A DNA stretch of 64,000 nt from Boletus sp. NGJ (Eukaryota > Basidiomycota > Agaricomycetes > Boletales > Boletaceae), in assembly GCA_019096195.1 (NCBI GenBank), contig JAGTXK010000219.1, positions 1,302,001-1,366,000 of the forward strand. The letters run 5' to 3'. Both the position numbers and the translations under genes were made by a program. The notes under the pieces were generated by a model that was not told the origin of the DNA, did no database searches, and saw only the letters and a program-made list of their open reading frames with translations. Shown piece after piece: positions 1 through 9,009 of the stretch (its first letter is position 1; every line of letters starts with the position of its first letter).

Positions 1-102
1 GATTTCTGTCACGCTGATGGCATTTTGGGGAGCCTCGGGTCGATTGGTCAACCAATCGGCAGTCCGAATATGGCGGCGAGTCGCAGTGTGTCTCATTGCC
101 TG

Positions 103-370
103 GCACAACACAAAAACCAATATTTATGATAGGTCTGAATGTTGTATGAAATGTGAAGATTGCAGTTAAAATTTAAGCCTGACATTTTCACAGCACTTAA
201 ACTTGAAAATTTTGCCTAATCTATATCTAAACTTCAAGCTTTTGCCTAATCTATGTCTAAACTTCAAGTTTAAGTGCCACAAAATGTCAAGACTAAATTT
301 TAACTGCAATTTTCCCATTTCATACAACATTCAGACCCATCCTAAATATTGATTTTTGCATTGTGTGGGC
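103..370. repeat. Fold-back (palindromic) element, about 270 bp
   Basis: Two arms of about 105-110 bp (roughly 103-212 and 262-370) are imperfect reverse complements. Both contain the block TGAATGTTGTATGAAATG and the block TTGCAGTTAAAATTTA, in opposite orientation. The loop holds two tandem copies of a roughly 30 bp unit containing TTGCCTAATCTATRTCTAAA. No coding potential is seen. This is the structure of a fold-back or MITE-type non-autonomous DNA element. No target duplication could be fixed with confidence, so the transposon class is open. Confidence 0.7.
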
Positions 371-443
371 CACATCACCCTGATGGGGCACTATTGGAGT
401 ATGGTGACCACTCATTACTAGTGATGGGGCAGGGCCCAGCCCA

Positions 444-571
444 CATTGATAAATACAGGATTTCATCATAGTGCTCATAGTGCCATAGTAGTTTCATAGA
501 TAACTCATAGTGTTCATAGTATCATAGTATCATAGCATTTCATAGTGTTCACAATGTTTATAGTGTCATAG
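444..571 (+). repeat. CATAG element, left-end fragment
   Basis: It starts with a degenerate form of the family's terminal repeat (CATTGATAAATACAGGA against CATCAGTAAATACAGGA) and continues into the typical CATAGT/TCATAG short-repeat arm. It is cut at 571, where the LTR of Gypsy element A begins. The rest of the copy is not found on the far side of element A at 7701, so a rearrangement or deletion followed the insertion, or the junction is secondary. Confidence 0.75.
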
Positions 572-919
572 TGAAAGAGAAAAGCCTTAATATCCTTAGG
601 GGCGTGAAGAGCACTATCCACAGGAGAGAAAAGGAATTTCAAGACTAAAGAATACAGGTGTTGGTACACTACCTTATATATGTAGGGAGATATGCACGGA
701 CCAGCTTAGGGCCGGTCGTGGAAACTACTAGAATGTTCCATATGACGTATGGTGACGTAGTGGGGTCTAGACTGTTCTATGGGTATCGGGTTGTGATGTA
801 GTCTGACTAATGTATGATGTATGGTCTCGGCGTAAGGCCTAGGCGCGAGATAACTATGTAATTGTTCGTGGGATCGTTAAGTGTTAGCTAACTACAATGA
901 ATAAAAAGAAATCGTTTCA
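572..919 (-). repeat. 3' LTR of Gypsy element A
   Basis: It is 348 bp long, with terminal TGAAAC and TTTCA in element orientation. It matches the copy at 7353-7700 along its whole length with roughly fifteen differences by eye. It is preceded on the element's strand by a G-run (AAAAAGGGGGTAA), which is a good polypurine tract for plus-strand DNA priming. Confidence 0.95.
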
Positions 920-1169
920 TTACCCCCTTTTTAAGCGTCGAACTCCCGGTCGATGATGATACCGGTGAGCTTAGGTTTGCTGAGGGGGTCGGGGATCTTG
1001 AAGAGATGGTCGGGGAGGTGGTTGAGTGACACAGCATATGAACGGAAGGAAGGGTCATTGAACAGGGGGGTGTTTGGGAGTGTGCATGTCGGGCAGTCGC
1101 ATCCGTCATCTGTGAGGACGTGAACGGTGGTGGGGTTTTGGTGATGGAATTTCTTGATTGCCTGTGGGG

Positions 1170-1310
1170 CATTTGAGACATTCTTTTTTGGCTCCCATGT
1201 GCGCTCTTCTTGCAGATACCCTTTTCATTGTACTAGGTACTCTGTTTTGCTGCGTTGTTTGCATGAGTCAACGACGTGTTCGACCTCGTACTCTTCTTGT
1301 TGTTGGATGA
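1170..1310 (-). pseudogene. Element A: chromodomain at the integrase C-terminus
   Basis: The minus strand reads an EEYEVEHVVDS block followed by TEYLVQ and KGY, the usual start, beta-strand and WKGY-like core of a chromodomain fused to retrotransposon integrase. In chromoviruses this module is thought to steer integration toward marked chromatin. The second family A copy carries the same module at about 57205-57360. It is part of a broken element. Confidence 0.85.
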
Positions 1311-1689
1311 TAACCGGGGGTGGTGGTTTTGGTTTCATCTGGGAGGGAGAGGTGCCAGGACAGTAGGGCATAAGGAGCGATTCATGGAAGACGGGGTGAA
1401 TCCCCTTCCACGTTTTCAGGAGGTTGAGCTCATAAGAGGCCTCGCCTACTTTTCGCTTCACCCAGAATGGTCTGTGTCATTTGTCGTTGAATTTTTTTGT
1501 TGGCCGATCGGTTCGGATGTGAGTCCCCTCTAGTAGAACCTGCTGGCCTGTGGTGTATTCAACAACGGGGGAGGCATGTTTGTCGTGCGAGGTTTTCATC
1601 GCTTGTGCTGCTTTTTCCAGCGTGTCTCTTGCCGAGTTGTGGTGGATTTTCATTGAGCGAAGGAGGCGGCAGATTTGTTTCGTACTTCT

Positions 1690-2645
1690 ACTCATTTGTG
1701 GGGCAGGAGTGGTTGTTGCCTGTAGTTGAGTAGGAAGGGCGAGATGCCGGTAGCACTGGTGGTTTGGGAGTTATGGGCAAATTCAGCTAGTGGTAGACAC
1801 TCTGCCCAGTCGGTCTGGTGATGGTTTACACATATGCGCAGGTATTTCTCTACCTCTTGGTTGATGCGCTCCGTCTGGCCGTTGGTTTGGGGGTGGTAGG
1901 CCGTGGACGGGTTAGCTTCGATGCCGAGGAGGGAGTAGAGGTCGTGCATAAAGGATGACATGAATTGGGTTCCCCTGTCTGAGATCACCTTTTGTGGGAT
2001 GCCATGGAGTTTGAATATTTGATTGCAGAAGATCGTCGCGACTCCTTGTGATGTGATGGTGTCCATTACAGGCGTGAGGTGGATCATCTTGGAGAACCGA
2101 TTGACGATGACCAAGATGGCATTCTTGCCGTCGGATTGGGGGAGGGGGCCGATCAAATCTATGGAGATGATTTCCCATGGGGATGATGGGATTTCATTTG
2201 GGTGGAGTGGAGTGTTGATCACCGAGGTTTTGGCTTTAACCTTTTGGCAGACATCACAACCTTTTATGTATGATTCTACATCTCTACATAGGGACGGCCA
2301 GTAGTATTCACTCATGATCAAGTTGTGCGTTTGTCGGATACTGGGGTGGCCAGCGATTGAGTGATCATGGTTTGCGATTAGGATGTCCTCTCGGAGTTTC
2401 GCATCGTTTGGCACATATACAAGCGACTTCCAATGGACGAGTCCTTCCTTGTGAGTCCAGTGTGAACCCTCTTTCTCTAGGCCATCCTTCGCGAACTGCT
2501 CGAGTTTGTATTGCATCTTGGTGATTCTTGTGAGTGTGCTTGTGGGTGCGACGGCTTTGAGGGAGACCATGGTGGAGGTTGGTGAGGGGGGAGGTGAAAA
2601 AAGGATGTCGGGGAGTAGCGTTTGTGCGGTGTTATCGGATGTCAC
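1690..2645 (-). pseudogene. Element A: integrase (zinc-binding region and DDE core)
   Basis: The N-terminal HHCC-type zinc region is visible, ending in CDVCQKVK. The RNase H-like catalytic core follows, with IDLIGPLP, then VNRFSKMIHL, the ISDRGTQF block and AYHPQTNGQTERINQ. These are the hallmarks of Ty3/Gypsy integrase. The region lies between RNase H and the chromodomain, as expected. It belongs to a broken element and is treated as a fossil. Confidence 0.92.
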
Positions 2646-2689
2646 CCCCTTTTCAAAATCTGGCCTCCTGGACAGAGGGTCAGCTGGGT

Positions 2690-4090
2690 TTGTTTTGCCG
2701 GGTCAGTGGCTGATGACTATGTGGTACTCCTGCAGTACCTGTTGCCAACAGACCTGGCGGTGTGTGAGATCCTGGGGTTTGTGGAAGAACTCGAGGTTCT
2801 TGTGATCTGTCCAGATCTCGATCAGGTGTGCGGCCTCGAGGAGGTATTGACGCCATTCGTTGAGTGCGAACATGATGGCGAGCATTTCCAGGTTGGCTGC
2901 ATGGTAGTTCCGCTCAGTGTTGTTGAGGGAACAGGAGATGAAGGCGATGGGGTGCCATACACCGTTGTGTCATTGGGAGAGGATGGCACCAATGCCAATG
3001 CCAGAACCGTCGGTTTCAATGCGATAGGGGTCATCATCGGTTGGCATGGCCAGTGCCGGGGCAGAGGAGATGGTATCCTTGAGGGTCTGGAAGGCTTCTT
3101 GGCAAGCCATCATCCACTCGAAGTCTTTCTTTACTGACATGAGCGCGTTTAGGGGGCGTGCAATCATGGCGAAATTCTTCATGAATCGTCGGTAGAAGTT
3201 GAGGAATCCAAGAAATCCTCTCAGCGTCTTCTTCGATGTGGGGACCGGCCAGCTTTTGATGGCTTCCACCTTCTTGTCATCCATCTTTACCTTGTCTTGT
3301 GCAACAATGAGTCTGAGGAATTCGGTTTCTTGGACCTCGAAGTTGCATTTGTCATGGTGTAGGTAAAGGTGGGTGTCCCTCAGGATCTGTAGCACTTCTC
3401 ATACTACTTTTCGGTGTTCTTCGAGCGTTTGCGTGAATATCATGATGTTGTCTATATAGACGACCACTACGCCTCGGTCTACCAAATTCTTAAACAACAT
3501 GTTCATCATGGTTTGGAACGTTGCTGGAGAATTGGTGAGTCCGAAGAACATCACGAGTGGCTTGAATAGACCGTGATTGGTTTGGAAGGCTGCCTTCCAT
3601 TCATCTCCTTTGGCCATCCATACATTGTTGTATCCCCATCTCACGTCGAATTTTGTGTAGTACTTGGCCGATTTGAGTTTGTTGACCAGTTTGTTGATGA
3701 GGGGGAGTGGGTAGCGATTTCTTTTTGTTACTGCGTTCAGCTTGCGGTAGTCTTGTACGGGGCAGAGGCGTCTGTCCTTCTTCTTGATAAAGAAGAATGC
3801 CAAGGCGAAGGGGGATTTGGAAGGTCGTATTCTTCCAGATTTTAGGTTTTCTTCAAGGAAGGCATTGAGTTCCTTTTGCTCACCAGGGTTTAGTGGGTAA
3901 ACCTTACAATCTACCTTGTGATTTCCCGGGAGGAGCTCGATGGCGTGGTTCCAAGGGCGTCTCGGGGGTAGAGCATTGAAGCTCTCCTTGTCAAAGACGT
4001 CCTTGAATTCATGGACGTATTTTGGGGCAGCCTCCTCGAATGTTCTCTTTTTCTTTTGAATGTAGTCTTTAATCGCTACTTCTATTGCGA
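2690..4090 (-). pseudogene. Element A: reverse transcriptase and RNase H
   Basis: The reverse transcriptase palm is recognisable from [18 protein letters not shown], then [11 protein letters not shown], and the YIDN form of the usual YIDD active-site box. The thumb and connection contain GFLGFLNFYRRF. RNase H follows with ETDGSGIGIGAILSQ and the WTDHKNLEFF block. This order is diagnostic for Ty3/Gypsy pol. It is part of a broken element. Confidence 0.9.
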
Positions 4091-4094
4091 CATT

Positions 4095-4560
4095 TTAATT
4101 CCTCATGTATTCTACTACATCGAGTTCGAATAAGCGATCGCCCTGTGAGGGCATGTAGTCTACATCCATTTTGTCCTCCTCTTCGTCCACATTGCTCGTG
4201 ACGTGGTCTCCCCTACAGCAAAAGGAGATCCTACTCGTTTTCCAGTTGATAGCTGGGTTGTGAGTCTTCAGCCAGTTGTGACCAAGGAATATTGTGTTCG
4301 GCCCAAGGTTTGTTACTGCGAGGGCTAATTGTTCCTTGTGTTCGTGTACCTGGAGTTCGAGTATCACGAACTTCTCCACCTTGCCTCCAGCATTTGGTGT
4401 GCCGTCAGCATTGTATATGGTAAGGGGACGGGGGAGGGAGTGAGTGGGTACCCCCTTTTTAGCCACAAAGTCCTCATGTATAGAAGATCCCGTGCAGCCT
4501 GAGTCGATTAGCGCTTTGACTTTGGCTGTCTGACGGTTTGCAAGGGTCACCTTGATGGGG
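4095..4560 (-). pseudogene. Element A: retropepsin-type aspartic protease
   Basis: The active-site box [16 protein letters not shown] and the distal FLGHNWLKTHNP block match retropepsin-like proteases of fungal Gypsy elements. It sits between gag and reverse transcriptase. The equivalent block in the second A copy is at about 53940-54300, where the active-site box is again recognisable. Confidence 0.88.
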
Positions 4561-5019
4561 GTTTCTAGCGAGTTCCTCTTTGCTGTTCGAGGGGATGCTT
4601 TTCAGAACTTAGGTGCATGCTGTAGGTCATGAAGGACCCAGTATGCATCCTTGTTTGAGAGTTTTCGGAGGTCTTGTACGAGGTCCCGAGACACTTCAAT
4701 CACTCTTGTATCATGAATGAAGGACTTGAGGTGGTGGATGCTTCGTTCTACATCCATATTTCCCACCTGAGCCTTCATCCAGCGTATAGACCAGGGGTCT
4801 AACATGTTTAGCCAAGAGCGAGAGGACATCTCTTCCTTTCGTTCCTCCTTGGGGTGTTTGTGGGGGATGGTATCAGTGTCGTTCGGTCTGTTATCTCGTT
4901 TCACCGATGGGGCGAACTTTACCTTTCGTGGCATGATGGTTATATTTTTTACTGGTGGCGTGCCAGGGAGGTTTACTTGGTTTACAGTTTCAGTCTCATC
5001 AATGTCTAACACAGCAAAT

Positions 5020-6647
5020 CAATTGCGTGACAATGACTTAATGGGTACAGCAGAGCGACTGGTGTCTACTGTACAGACTGAAAACCCGAATCCTCTTGTA
5101 CATCTGAAGTGTAAACTACAGGCTCCTCTTTGGAAGCCTCGGCCGAGTCCATCATAGCTCGTATTGTAGCAAACATACTGGGGGAAACCTCTTGTCCATT
5201 CACCGTGATGCTTCTCGCTTGTGGGCGAGGATGGGGGGTGGTCTGCGCACAGCCATGGTTTCCTACATTTTCTGCACAGTCCAGCTGTGCGCACTTTGTC
5301 AAGCTCCGTAGGAGTGCCTTGACTGGAGAACGTTCCGGTTTGTTGGGGGTGTGGACGTGCTGCGGGCATCAAGGGGGGCGGTGCGGGGGGCGGATTGTAG
5401 TGGGGGCGTGGTACGAATCGAGGGTTGTAGGTGGGGCCTGTTGCATAGATGGAAGAGGCCTTCTTGCACTCCGCAATGGTGCCAAGTACTTCTTCTGCTC
5501 ATATGAGGGCGGTCTCCCACTCACGGACGTCTGTACTGTCAATAAGATCCAGCTTGTACCTCTCTACGTACTCCACCAGGTCGTTTCAAGCTTGGTGGCG
5601 GATCTGGTTCACAATCGTCCGGCCATTGATTCGTACGTCGAATTTTGCCTCTATCGCCAGTTGGTACAGCCAAGTAAAGTAATTCTCAACAGTGTCTTTT
5701 CCCTACCGGAGGGAGAAGAGCTTCTGTTCAGCTATTCTGGCAAGGCCAGCGGGTTGGAAGGTTTTCTTCAACTTTTCAGTGAAGAACTCAAAGCTTACTG
5801 TGGCGTAGACGTTGCCTTCAGTAAGGAGGTTGGAAAAGTGGCCAGCTGCATTCTCACTGCACATATATGAGAGGGTGATCAGGATCTTTTGGTGGTTGGT
5901 GGGCTCCGTCTTGAAGCTGTTGAGGTATAGGGTTACCGTGCGCCACCATTGTACAAACTTCTCCTTGTTGCTGTCATAGTGTTCCGGTTTAGCTGCGAGG
6001 CTCTTCCCTATCTTTGGGGATGTAGGGGGAAAACCACGCACTGCAGCCCTCGGGAGCCCAGGTGAATTCGGGTGGGAGGAGGGCGATGGCGGGGATGGCA
6101 GTGGGCGGGAAGGAGGAGGGGCCTGCGACGGGTAGTGAGGCTGGACCCGGGGTGTTCTCGCGGGAGACGGCATGTTGACCCGAGTGGTGTGGCTTGGGGA
6201 GGCCAGCGTGTGGGGTTCTAGAGTGGGGGGGTCCACACGAGGAACCTCGATTGGGGGCGGTGGTCCAGCTGCTTCTGGGTCTGCTGCGAACTCCTGGTGC
6301 CAGAGGTTGTACCGGAGTACCGACTGGTGCAAGTTGTATTGGGTGACCTCTTGTTGCAGGTGCATTGTGACGGGGGTGTGTGGGGTTGGTTGGGCCATCT
6401 GGAGGGCAGGCAGGCCCTGGGCTGCGGCCCTCTGGGCAAGGTCCGCGAAGCTGCCTGGTGCTGGGGTGGTGGAGGCAGGGCGAGTGTATGGGCTGGGAAT
6501 GGTGATCATCTCGTCGTAGTCCGGCGATTTCAGTGAGACGTGTGATAGTTCGAAGGCAGTGAGTGTGCGAGGGGTAGGTTGTTAATATGGTGTGGACGAC
6601 GAAGGTATAGTCGGAGTGTGCCCAGACATATCATCGGCGGAAGACAT
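5020..6647 (-). pseudogene. Element A: gag (capsid-like) with an atypical Cys/His motif
   Basis: The frame opens at the ATG at 6647-6645 (minus). A proline-rich N-terminal half is followed by a capsid-like block with KFVQWWRTVTLYL and FEFFTEKLKKTF. Near the gag C-terminus, instead of a standard CCHC knuckle, there is a C-X2-C-X5-C-X2-H motif (CRKCRKPWLCADH). The second A copy has the same spacing (CRKCRKPWPCADH), so the motif is family-typical rather than decayed. The region is broken. Frames on the opposite strand here are shadows. Confidence 0.8.
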
Positions 6648-7340
6648 TATAGGTGCGGGGGGAATCCGAAGGCAGCTTGAAAAAGAAGACGGTGGGAAAG
6701 ACCGTGCACCGTTGAGAAGTGGGAGAGTCGGGTGAGGGAACCGGAGGATAACTTCCCTACTACAGGAAGGTGGTGCATGCTGAGAAAGGCGAGATAAATC
6801 TCAGCTATCGCACCTACATGACGTTACCGGTGATCACGCGAACCGGGGTACACTATCGTAGTACCAATGTACGCTCTGGTTGGCAACCACCAGAGAAGTG
6901 GGGCTAGTGCTCTATGCCCGATAGCAATGTTATCCTTATTTGTATGCCAGACGAGCGTATAGATGAGCGCTTCTACGAGTGCTCTACTCGAGTGCTTCAC
7001 GTGCACTAGCGGGTTCCCCTAAACCTGGGGTCCGGTATGGGGTGAGCAGTGGCGAAGAGCTGCATGCTCAGAAGGTGGATGGGGGAACAGAAAAGGTGAC
7101 TCCTAACTCCTTATTGTCGCTTGCAGCTGCAATGAGACTCCGCGCTTGCAACCATTGTAATAAGCTGGATGTTACGTGTAGCGCTAACGGAGGGTTGCGG
7201 TTCCTCTGGAGCTAGATGCGAGGAGTGTTGGGGTCAAAAGCGAGAGTGGTACTAGAGAGCAAAAAGTTTGCTCTGCTAGGCAAAAAGCGATGTAGACGGG
7301 AGGAAGTGTTCGGAGGCAAAGAGCCTGGGGACGAGGTAGT

Positions 7341-7352
7341 AGTCTTGAAATT
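7341..7352 (-). promoter_or_regulatory. Element A primer-binding site of self-priming type
   Basis: The 12 bases next to the 5' LTR read AATTTCAAGACT on the element strand. The exact complement, AGTCTTGAAATT, lies inside the LTR at 7427-7416, about 30 bases after a TATATAAGG-like TATA box. That is where the transcript should start. Pairing of the RNA 5' end with a site just after the LTR is the arrangement known from Tf1-type elements. The match is seen directly; the mechanism is inferred from that family. Confidence 0.7.
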
Positions 7353-7700
7353 TGAAAGAGAAAAGCCTTAATATCCTTAGGGGCATGAAGAGCGCTATCC
7401 ACAGGAGAGAAAAGGAATTTCAAGACTAAAAAATACAGGTGTTGGTACACTACCTTATATACGTAGGGAGATATGCATGGACCAGCTTAGGGCCGGTCGT
7501 GGAAACTACTAGAATGTTCCATATGACGTATGGTGATGTAGTGGTGTCTAGACTGTTCTATGGGTATCGGGTTGTGATGTAGTCTGACTAATGTATGATG
7601 TATGGTCTCAGCATAAGGCCTAGGTGCGAGATAACTATGTAATCGTTTGTGGGATCGTTAAGTGTTAGCTAACTATGATGAATAAAAAGAAATTGTTTCA
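7353..7700 (-). repeat. 5' LTR of Gypsy element A
   Basis: It is 348 bp long and carries a TATA box on the element strand near 7455 and the self-priming start motif near 7427. It is bordered on the right by TATAG, one base different from the CATAG left of the 3' LTR. Confidence 0.95.
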
Positions 7701-7857
7701 TATAGTGGACGCTTCTTGACCTTACACTAGGTGGCACCCCTTCAGGGACCCCAAAATACTTAGAGAGCAAAAAGGTGTAGACTACACACTCCATAGAACT
7801 CCGACACCCCTACCTACATCCCACCTTCCCCCTCCTGTATAGAGGGAAAAAACCAGA

Positions 7858-8904
7858 CATCAGTAAAAACAGGACTAACTGTCCAGTGCTGTCCAGTAGT
7901 GGACAGTAATATAGTGCTCATAGTGAGGGTCCAACTGGATAGTGGTTTAATAGTACTATGATAGTGTCTCATACTCTGTTTATAGTATGGCCATAGTCTG
8001 TCATAGTATTCTCATAGTACTTTCATAGTGGTCATAGTATTCTCATAGTATCTCATAGTGTCTCATAGTATTCTCATAGTACTTCCATAGTGGCTTAGCA
8101 ATCCTAATCCTAATCCTAATCCTAATCCTAATCCTAATCCAATTTCAAGCCAATTCTAATTTCAAATTCAATCAAATATTAATTCTATTAATTCTAATTC
8201 TAATCCCAGTCCCAGTCCCAATCCCAATCCCAATCCCAATTCTAATCCTAATGATTTACAAAGTGAAGTGTTGACTTCATGTAATGAGTTGAAAAGGATA
8301 AAATTAAGAAACAAGAGGGTGTGGAAATGTTTTTGAAGTCTGGCTTGTTTATATAAGAATGGTGGCACAAACATTGGCAAACAATGTCCGCTTTTTTAAC
8401 ACTGAGTGTGGGAAAATGGACTTGGATAATTTTTTTGAGTGTAGGTCTACACTTTTGGTACACATTGTGACTACACTTTTACTACACTTTGGTGCACATT
8501 TTTGGTACACTTTTGGTACACTTTGTTTGCTACACTGTACTACACTCTTTCCTATACTTTTTGTACAACATTTGACTACACATTTGACTACACATTTTGT
8601 GCACTTTTTGACTACACATTTTGTATGCTTTTGATTTAGGATTAGGATTAGGATTAGGATTAGGATTAGCTTAAAATTACTACTATGACTATAACTACTA
8701 TGAATGTACTATGAATGCTATGAAATGCTATGATACTATGATACTATGATACTATGAACACTATGAATATACTATGGATACTATGAATACACTTTCAATA
8801 CTATGATACTATGAACACTATGAGTTATCTATGAAACCACTATGACTACTATGAAACTACTATGGCACTATGAGCACTACGATGAAATCCTGTATTTACT
8901 GATG
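7858..8904 (-). repeat. CATAG element, full-length copy, inverted
   Basis: This is a 1047 bp element bounded by the terminal inverted repeat CATCAGTAAAWACAGGA. Reading inward from its left end come GTCCAG/CTGGAC palindromes, a CATAGT-type repeat arm, a (CCTAAT)7 array, AT-rich spacer, a conserved core with TTATATAAAC (8348-8357, minus), a GTGTAGT-type repeat arm, a (TTAGGA)5 array, and the second TATGA-repeat arm. There is no coding sequence. The arms are inverted relative to each other, so the whole is a pseudo-palindrome. The two bases GA flank both ends, which may or may not be a target duplication. Confidence 0.85.
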
Positions 8905-9009
8905 GACAATCACAATCACAATCCCAATTGTCAACCTTCAACCTTCAACCCCCCAGCCCACAAGGATGACAAGCCCTAAAATTCCCATGCCATCCACTTG
9001 CATGCCCAA

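Larger units (their letters stand above)
572..7700 (-). mobile_element. Ty3/Gypsy LTR retrotransposon, chromovirus, family A, broken
   Basis: This is a 7.13 kb element on the minus strand with two 348 bp LTRs beginning TG and ending CA. In element order the parts are: 5' LTR, a long leader of about 700 bp, gag, an aspartic protease, reverse transcriptase, RNase H, integrase and a C-terminal chromodomain. This order is that of chromoviruses. The flanking pentamers CATAG and TATAG differ at one base, so the target duplication is only near-perfect. The LTRs differ at about 4 percent of sites by eye, mostly transitions, which suggests moderate age. The coding part is broken, with on the order of ten breaks. 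A second, 5'-truncated member of the same family lies inverted at 51830-57936. Confidence 0.93.

Noticed and set aside
2622-3137. A 171-codon plus-strand frame opposite RNase H of element A
   Set aside because: The minus strand carries the conserved RNase H motifs; the plus frame matches nothing.
5130-5870. A 246-codon plus-strand frame opposite the gag of element A
   Set aside because: It is antisense to clearly recognisable gag coding sequence, has no motif of its own and no counterpart in the second A copy; a shadow frame.
8101-8146. TTAGGA arrays as a true interstitial telomere
   Set aside because: The unit differs from TTAGGG, arrays are very short, and they recur at fixed positions in a mobile repeat.
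8461-8640. GTGTAGT/ACTACAC repeats considered as a CRISPR-like or tandem array
   Set aside because: Units are 6-10 bp, irregular, without constant spacers, in a eukaryotic context; they are an arm of the CATAG element. Frames through them encode low-complexity peptides only.
7858-8904. TA target duplication (Tc1/mariner-type) for CATAG elements
   Set aside because: Flanks show GA/GA and AA/AA, not TA, and no Tc1 family here has matching ends; class left open.
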